Shown here: positions 58,687-64,000 of the stretch, piece by piece
Numbering within the stretch: position 1 is the stretch's first letter
Layout of the letters: each line of letters begins with the position of its first letter
Assembly (NCBI GenBank): GCA_040772005.1
Contig: JAXGYZ010000002.1
Location: 558,001 to 622,000, forward strand
Origin: MWBF01 sp040772005
GTDB lineage: Bacteria; Chloroflexota; Anaerolineae; CG2-30-64-16
Direction of reading: 5' to 3'
Length of the DNA stretch: 64,000 bases
The notes under the pieces: generated by a model
Database searches by the model: none
The model's input: only the letters and a program-made list of their open reading frames with translations
What the model was told of the DNA's origin: nothing
Program-made: the position numbers and the translations under genes

Positions 58687-61600
58687 ATGGCTGATCCGCT
58701 TGACAGTTTTTCGCCGCCGGTGGCGCGGTGGTTCCGCGGGGCGTTCGGGCAGCCGACCGCGCCGCAGGCCGCGGGCTGGCCGCCCATCCAGCGCGGAGAG
58801 CACACGCTCATCCTCGCGCCGACCGGCTCAGGCAAGACGCTGGCCGCGTTCCTGTGGAGCATCGACGAGATTTACCGGGAGCTGGCCGAAGACCGGGATC
58901 GCACCGGCGTGCGCCTGCTCTACGTCTCGCCGCTGAAGGCGCTCAACAACGACATCGAGCGCAACCTGCGCGCGCCGCTGGCGGGCATCCGCGCAACCGC
59001 AGAGGCCTTAGGTCAGCCGCTTCCGCCGCTGCACGTCTCCGTGCGCACGGGCGACACCCCGGCCGCGGCCCGCCAGGCGATGGTGCGCAAGCCGCCGCAC
59101 ATCCTCATCACCACGCCGGAATCGCTCTACCTGATCCTGTCCAGCCCGCGCGCCCGCGATATGCTCAAGACCGTGCGGACGGTCATCGTGGACGAAATCC
59201 ACACCCTCGTCGGGGAGAAGCGCGGGGTCCACCTGACGCTCAGCCTCGAACGGCTCGAACACCTCGCCGGGCGACGCATCCAGCGCATCGGGCTGTCCGC
59301 GACCGTGCGCCCGCTGGAGGAGGCCGCGCGGTTCCTGGGGGGTCAGACGTTCGACGCGCTGCCGGACGGCGAATCGACAAACGCAGCCGGGACTCCGCGG
59401 TCCGGGGAGGCTGAGGCTGCGCCAACACCCCGGCCCGTGACCATCGTGGACACGGGTTACCGGAAGCCGCTCGACCTGGAGGTCGTGACGCCGGTGGAGG
59501 ACTTCCGCAACCTGCCCGGCACGACCATCTGGCCGACCGTCATCCCGCAGGTGCTGGGCGACGTGATGCGCCACCGCTCCACGCTCATCTTCGCCAACAA
59601 CCGCCGGCTGGCGGAGCGGACCGCGGACCGGCTCAACGCGCAGATTGCCGCGGAACGGTCGGAGGAAATTCCGCCGGGCAGCACCGAGGCGCTGGCGCCG
59701 GGCGGCATCGCGCGCGACCGCGGCATGTTCGCGATCGGCGCGGAGGGGCCTATCCGCGCGCACCACGGCAGTATGTCGCGCGAGGCGCGGCGCGATATGG
59801 AAGAAGACCTCAAGGCAGGGCGGCTTCCCGCGCTGGTCAGCACGGGCACGCTGGAACTGGGCATCGACATCGGCATGGTGGACCTGGTCATCCAGCTCCA
59901 GTCGCCCAAGAGCGTGAGCCAGGGGCTCCAGCGCGTCGGGCGGTCGGGCCACATGGTAGGGCAGACGAGCCGCGGGCGCATCTACGCGACGCACCGCGAG
60001 GACCTCGTGGAGGCGGCAGCCGTCGCGGCCGGGATGCGCGCGGGGGATGTCGAGGAGACGAGCACCCCGCGCAACGCGCTGGACGTGCTGGCCCAGCAAG
60101 TGCTCGCGGCCGTCTCGGTGGAGCCGTGGGACGCCGATGCGCTCTACCGGCTCGTCCGGCAGGCGTATCCGTACGCAGACCTGGCCCCGCGCGCATGGGA
60201 ATCCGTGCTGGCGATGCTGTCGGGCCGCTTCCAGGGGGTCAGCGGCGTCGGCCACCCGTCGCTGCGCGCGCGCATCTCCTGGGATCGCATCAACAACGGG
60301 CTGGCGACGCTGCCCGGCGCGCGGCTGCTGGCACTCAATAACCCCGGCACCATCCCCGACACCGGCGCGTATGATGTCTACCTCGCTGACGGGAAGACGC
60401 GCGTCGGCACGCTGGATGAGGAGTTTATCTTCGAGACGCGGCCGGGCGACACCTTCCTCCTGGGGTCGAGCGTCTGGCGCGTCATGGCAATCGAGAACGA
60501 CCGGGTAGTCGTCTCCGATGCCGCAGGGCATTTGCCGCGGATGCCGTTCTGGCACGGCGATTATCCGTGGCGGCCCTACGAACTGGGCGTGCGCATCGGG
60601 CGGCTGCGCCGCGAGGTGGCGACGCAGGTCCGGCTGTACCAGAACGAACCGGAGAAGGTCATTGCGTCGCTGCGCGAGGCTTACCTGCTGGACCGTAACT
60701 CCGCGGTCAATCTGTATGATTACGTCAACCGCCAGCTCGATGTGCTCGGCAGCATCTCGTCGGACGAGGAAATCATCATCGAGACGTTTGCGGATGCCGT
60801 GGGCGAGGCGCGCGCGGTCGTGCACTCACCGTTCGGCGGGCGCATCAACGGCGCGTGGGCGCTGGCGCTGGCGGACGCGCTGCGCGAACGGACGGGCGTG
60901 GACGTGGAGACGCAGGTCAACGACGACGGCATCCTGCTGCGCTTCCCCGGCGCCGCGCTCAGTGAGCTTAGCCTCGCGCCGGGCATTGCGACCGAGGCGG
61001 AGTCGCTCCATGCGCTGCGCGAGGCGGCGGGCGAGGGAGAGGTGACGCAGCCAGGCATCATTTCGCCCGCGCACATCATCCGCCGGATGGGCGTGGACGA
61101 GGCGCGGCGGCGCATCCTGCGCGAGCTGCCCAACTCCGCGGTGTTCGGCGCGCGGTTCCGCATGAACGCGGCGCGAGCGCTGCTGCTGCCGCGGTCACGC
61201 GGGCACAAACGCACCCCGTTCTGGCTGCAGCGGCTCAAGGCGCGTGACCTGCTGGCCGCGGTGCGCAACCAGCCCGACTTCCCGATCATCGCGGAGACGT
61301 ACCGCGACTGCCTGCGCGATGTGCTGGACCTGGAGCATCTCAACGAGGTGCTGCAGGGCATCGAGGAGGGGCGCATCCGGGTGACCGCGGTCGAGACTGC
61401 TACACCGTCGCCGCTGGCCGCGGGCCTGCTGTATGCGTTCGCCAGCGTGTATATGTATGAGTGGGACACGCCGCAGGCTGAACGGCAGTTGCAGGAGCTG
61501 GCGCTCAGTCGCGAGCTGGTGGATGACCTGCTGGCGGGTGCGGGCTCGGGGCGGCTGCCGCTCAGGCCGGAGGCCGTGGCCGAGGTCACGGACGGGACCG

Positions 61601-63672
61601 CGCGGCCCGCGCGCACCGCGGATGAGCTGGCCGTGCTGCTGCTCCAGATGGGCGACCTGACGGCAGCCGAGGTCGCCGCGCGGGCGGGCGAGGACGCCGT
61701 GCCGTGGCTGGCGGAACTGGCTGCGGCGGGCCGTGCGGTGGAGCTGGACCTGCGCACCGCGCACGGCAGCGAGCGGCGGTGGGTGGCCGCGGAACTGGCC
61801 GGGGAGTATGCGGGGCTGCTGGCGGACGCATCCGCCGGCGAGACCGACGCAGCCGAGGGCCTGACAGCCGTCCTGCAGCGCTACCTGCGCTCCGCCGGGC
61901 CGGTGACGCGCGAGGAGATCCTCGGCCGGTACGGGTTTGGGGAGGACTGGCTCACCGCGACGCTGGACCGGCTCGTCGCCGCGCGCGAGCTGGTGCGCGG
62001 GCGGTTTGCATCCGAACGTTCGGCTGGGGACCAGTACTGCGACCGGCTCCTGTTCGAGCGGCTGTATCGCCGCACGCTGACGCTCCTGCGGCGGGAGGTT
62101 GCGCCCGTACCGCTGGAGGCATTTGCCGCGTTCCTCCTGCGCTGGCAGGGGACCGGGCCGGCGCGGCGCACGGAGCCTGACGCGACCGCCGCGGCGGTCG
62201 GGCAGTTGCGCGGTCTGGCGTTGCCGATGGCCGTGTGGGAGCGCGAGGTGCTGCCCGCGCGCGCGGCCCGCTACCGTGCGGCCGCGCTCGACGAGCTGCT
62301 GCGCAGCGGCGCGCGCGCATGGGTCTGCGCAGGCGGCGACGCCAAGCGCGCTGGTGGCGCCGCGCAGCGCGCCAACGTGCGCTTCGTCGGTCGCGGGGAG
62401 GGCGGGCTGTTCCTGCGCGACTTCCCCGTGGCGCTGCCCGATGCTGGGCTGGCGGACCCGGCCGACCGCGCCGCGGCCGCGATCTTCGGCTACCTCAAGG
62501 CGGAAGGCGCGTCGTTCGTGGCGGACCTCGCAGCGGGGCTGGGCCTGACGCCGGCCGCGCTGCGCGGCGGGCTCACGCGGCTGGCGCTGGCCGGGCTGGT
62601 CACCGGCGACAGCCTCGCGGCGTTGAGCGCGGTCCTGGATGAACCGGGAGCGTCGCGCGAGCGGCAGACCGGCGAGGGAATGCTCAGCGGGCTGGCCGCA
62701 GAACTGGCTGCCCGGCGACCGGGCCGCGGCAGGCGGGGGATGACGCGGCCCACACGCGAGAGCCTGTACGCGGCACAGCGCCGCGTGGAGGCGCGGCTGG
62801 CCCCGGATGAGCCGCGCGAGGGCGAAGGGTGGAGCGGGCGCTGGTCGGTCGTGAGCCGGGCCGCGGTGTTCGGGCCGCCGCGCAGCGCCGAAGACCGGGC
62901 GGCCGCGCTGGCGCCGCTGCTGCTGGCGCGCTACGGCGTGCTCACGTCCGAGCTGGTCGCACGAAGCGAGAGCGCGTGGGCCTGGCTGGCGGGCGGGGAG
63001 GACAGCCCTGTCCTCCCGCAGCCGGCCGAGGCCGCGCTCGACTGGAATCCGCTGTACATGCAGTTGCAGCGGATGGAGCTGCGCGGGGAGGTGCGCCGGG
63101 GGTACTTCGTGCAGGGGCTGTCGGGCGTGCAGTTCGCACTGCCCGAGGCGGTGGAGGGGCTGCGCGCGAGCCGCGACACGCTGTACGGCGACGAGAGCGT
63201 GACCTGCCTGGTGAGCCTGGACCCGGCGAACCTGTATGGCGGGGAGGCGGGCGGGATAGGGCGCGGGCAGGGCGATCCTGCGACTGGAAGCTGGGGTCCT
63301 TCGACTGGAAGCTGGGGTCCTTTTGCTGCGGACGAGGCTTCAGCTTGGGCACGGTCAGAAACTGGCCCCAGCGAGTTGTCCAATGGGCTGTATCGTTTCG
63401 CAAGGGTGCCTTCGACGCATGTGGTGTTGTGGCGGGGGAGGCCGGTGCTGCTGGCGGAGGACAACGGCGCGCGGCTGACTGCGGCGGGGGTCGGGGAGGG
63501 CGTGCTCAGGGCTGCGCTGCGGGCGTACCTGCAGCGCCCCGGTGCGCCGAAGCGCACGAGCATTGCGATGTGGAACGGCGCGGACGTGCTCGGCAGCGCG
63601 GGCGAACCGCTGCTGCGCGGGCTGGGCGGCTCGCGCACGCCGGTGGGGATCGATGTGTGGTTGGAGGCGTGA
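58687..63672 (+). CDS. Lhr-like giant DEAD/DEAH helicase
   Basis: 1661 residues, ATG 58687. 3'-5' nucleic acid helicase. Walker A APTGSGKT (44-51), DEIH (169-172), SATVRP, and the second RecA domain with STGTLELGIDIG and QRVGRSGH. A winged-helix and Lhr core follow (GRINGAWALALADALRERTG), then a long C-terminal extension with DUF4062-like or glycosylase-like beta-rich parts (about 950-1661), longer than Lhr-core. A perfect 21-bp tandem duplication at 63281-63322 adds TGSWGPS-TGSWGPF near residue 1532-1546. Role in DNA repair inferred. Confidence 0.92.
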   Translation: MADPLDSFSPPVARWFRGAFGQPTAPQAAGWPPIQRGEHTLILAPTGSGKTLAAFLWSIDEIYRELAEDRDRTGVRLLYVSPLKALNNDIERNLRAPLAGIRATAEALGQPLPPLHVSVRTGDTPAAARQAMVRKPPHILITTPESLYLILSSPRARDMLKTVRTVIVDEIHTLVGEKRGVHLTLSLERLEHLAGRRIQRIGLSATVRPLEEAARFLGGQTFDALPDGESTNAAGTPRSGEAEAAPTPRPVTIVDTGYRKPLDLEVVTPVEDFRNLPGTTIWPTVIPQVLGDVMRHRSTLIFANNRRLAERTADRLNAQIAAERSEEIPPGSTEALAPGGIARDRGMFAIGAEGPIRAHHGSMSREARRDMEEDLKAGRLPALVSTGTLELGIDIGMVDLVIQLQSPKSVSQGLQRVGRSGHMVGQTSRGRIYATHREDLVEAAAVAAGMRAGDVEETSTPRNALDVLAQQVLAAVSVEPWDADALYRLVRQAYPYADLAPRAWESVLAMLSGRFQGVSGVGHPSLRARISWDRINNGLATLPGARLLALNNPGTIPDTGAYDVYLADGKTRVGTLDEEFIFETRPGDTFLLGSSVWRVMAIENDRVVVSDAAGHLPRMPFWHGDYPWRPYELGVRIGRLRREVATQVRLYQNEPEKVIASLREAYLLDRNSAVNLYDYVNRQLDVLGSISSDEEIIIETFADAVGEARAVVHSPFGGRINGAWALALADALRERTGVDVETQVNDDGILLRFPGAALSELSLAPGIATEAESLHALREAAGEGEVTQPGIISPAHIIRRMGVDEARRRILRELPNSAVFGARFRMNAARALLLPRSRGHKRTPFWLQRLKARDLLAAVRNQPDFPIIAETYRDCLRDVLDLEHLNEVLQGIEEGRIRVTAVETATPSPLAAGLLYAFASVYMYEWDTPQAERQLQELALSRELVDDLLAGAGSGRLPLRPEAVAEVTDGTARPARTADELAVLLLQMGDLTAAEVAARAGEDAVPWLAELAAAGRAVELDLRTAHGSERRWVAAELAGEYAGLLADASAGETDAAEGLTAVLQRYLRSAGPVTREEILGRYGFGEDWLTATLDRLVAARELVRGRFASERSAGDQYCDRLLFERLYRRTLTLLRREVAPVPLEAFAAFLLRWQGTGPARRTEPDATAAAVGQLRGLALPMAVWEREVLPARAARYRAAALDELLRSGARAWVCAGGDAKRAGGAAQRANVRFVGRGEGGLFLRDFPVALPDAGLADPADRAAAAIFGYLKAEGASFVADLAAGLGLTPAALRGGLTRLALAGLVTGDSLAALSAVLDEPGASRERQTGEGMLSGLAAELAARRPGRGRRGMTRPTRESLYAAQRRVEARLAPDEPREGEGWSGRWSVVSRAAVFGPPRSAEDRAAALAPLLLARYGVLTSELVARSESAWAWLAGGEDSPVLPQPAEAALDWNPLYMQLQRMELRGEVRRGYFVQGLSGVQFALPEAVEGLRASRDTLYGDESVTCLVSLDPANLYGGEAGGIGRGQGDPATGSWGPSTGSWGPFAADEASAWARSETGPSELSNGLYRFARVPSTHVVLWRGRPVLLAEDNGARLTAAGVGEGVLRAALRAYLQRPGAPKRTSIAMWNGADVLGSAGEPLLRGLGGSRTPVGIDVWLEA
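63281..63322 (+). repeat. 21-bp tandem duplication in the helicase gene
   Basis: Two adjacent identical 21-bp units beginning CGACTGGAAGC, in frame, in a locally less GC-rich stretch (~63275-63400) near the C-terminus. Confidence 0.9.
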
Positions 63673-63686
63673 GAATTCCGTCTCCG

Positions 63687-64000
63687 TCAGCCGGCGGCGC
63701 GGGCGAGCCGCTGGCGCAGCACCTGGGGTGACTGTGCGCCGACAATCTGGTCCACGAGTTGTCCGTTGCGGAAGATGAGCAGGGTCGGGATGCCCTGGAT
63801 GCTGAAGCGCGCGGGCGTGCGCGGGTTCTCGTCCACGTTGAGCTTGGCGACGACCGCACGGCCCGCGAATTCCGCGGCCAACTGCGACACCGCGGGGGCA
63901 ATCATCTTGCACGGCCCGCACCACTCGGCCCAGAAGTCTACGAGGACCGGCAGCGACGTGCCGCGCAGCGTGGCGTCGAATGTGGCGTCAGTGAGGGTGA
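63687..64000 (-). CDS. trxA: Thioredoxin (N-terminus outside window)
   Basis: Minus-strand frame open to the window edge; stop TGA at 63689-63687. Visible ~103 residues include the active site FWAEWCGPCKMIAP, the cis-Pro in GIPTLLIFRNG and a final RQRLARAAG helix. Only a few N-terminal residues are missing. Reduces protein disulfides and could recycle the Bcp peroxiredoxin. An ATG at 63905 is internal, not the start. Confidence 0.95.
   Translation of the reverse strand, partial: TLTDATFDATLRGTSLPVLVDFWAEWCGPCKMIAPAVSQLAAEFAGRAVVAKLNVDENPRTPARFSIQGIPTLLIFRNGQLVDQIVGAQSPQVLRQRLARAAG

Noticed and set aside
56070..63672. Phosphoesterase plus Lhr helicase as the Lhr-MPE DNA-repair operon
   Set aside because: The phosphoesterase is of YfcE type, on the opposite strand and separated by two unrelated genes; no ligase or exonuclease partner is present.

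Overview
The window reads as a piece of a high-GC chromosome (or metagenome-assembled contig) from a Gram-positive-type, free-living bacterium. Chloroflexota is the best guess. This rests on the mix of giant SdrD_B/DUF11 secreted proteins, proline/threonine linkers carrying a YLPIV-like motif, ferredoxin-dependent 2-oxoacid oxidoreductase, an Lhr-type giant helicase, and intergenic repeats of a kind I associate with that phylum. No ribosomal RNA or marker protein proves it, so the assignment is an inference. No plasmid, phage or CRISPR locus is visible.

Region 1 (1-16843, + strand) is a cell-surface cluster. It has a partial SdrD_B/DUF11 protein, a 1520-residue SdrD_B/DUF11 protein with five DNA-identical 357-bp tandem units, two gingipain-family (C25) cysteine peptidases with PorU-like architecture, an SdrD_B protein with an embedded C39/papain-like domain plus a GEVED domain and a C-terminal membrane anchor, and an SdrD_B protein with a PT-rich stalk and a beta-propeller. 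Three of these proteins end in the same ~100-residue module; the second C25 peptidase does not. This is the best candidate for an undescribed secretion, processing or anchoring system.

Region 2 (17083-23671) is energy and nitrogen metabolism. A GntR/FCD regulator is translationally coupled to korA and korB (- strand) and diverges from a small alpha/beta-barrel-like protein. The two promoters share one palindromic -10 box next to an inverted-repeat operator. gdhA and a Bcp-type peroxiredoxin follow.

Region 3 (23751-44116) is a surface polysaccharide locus. It has an O-antigen-ligase-like protein (+), then a long minus-strand series: flippase, four glycosyltransferases, a polymerase-like protein, a TPR membrane protein, an SDR epimerase, a WecA/MraY-type initiating transferase, a WbpM-like dehydratase and a nucleotidyltransferase-fold protein. 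RmlA, a GxxExxY nuclease-like gene inside a 565-bp inverted-repeat element, Sat-CysC, a TauE/SafE permease and a UDP-sugar 6-dehydrogenase flank it. The central ~28.2-38.7 kb is visibly poorer in G+C than its flanks, as expected for an exchangeable cassette.

Region 4 (44452-49692) has tRNA-Leu(GAG) with a consensus promoter, a repeat-rich spacer, and a lipid module of DegV (FakB-like), PlsX and FabF followed by a small membrane protein.

Region 5 (49830-64000) holds catabolic and housekeeping genes: PhyH dioxygenase, a DUF1801-like protein, YbaK, an amidohydrolase, GH127 beta-L-arabinofuranosidase, a YfcE-like phosphoesterase, an unknown polytopic membrane protein, a Nudix hydrolase, the Lhr-like helicase and the start-truncated thioredoxin.

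The spacers are unusually rich in structured repeats. At least four families of ~85-200 bp elements occur in more than one copy. A further class of inverted repeats has arms built from short near-identical words. One such palindrome lies in frame inside the WbpM-like gene, and another brackets the GxxExxY gene.
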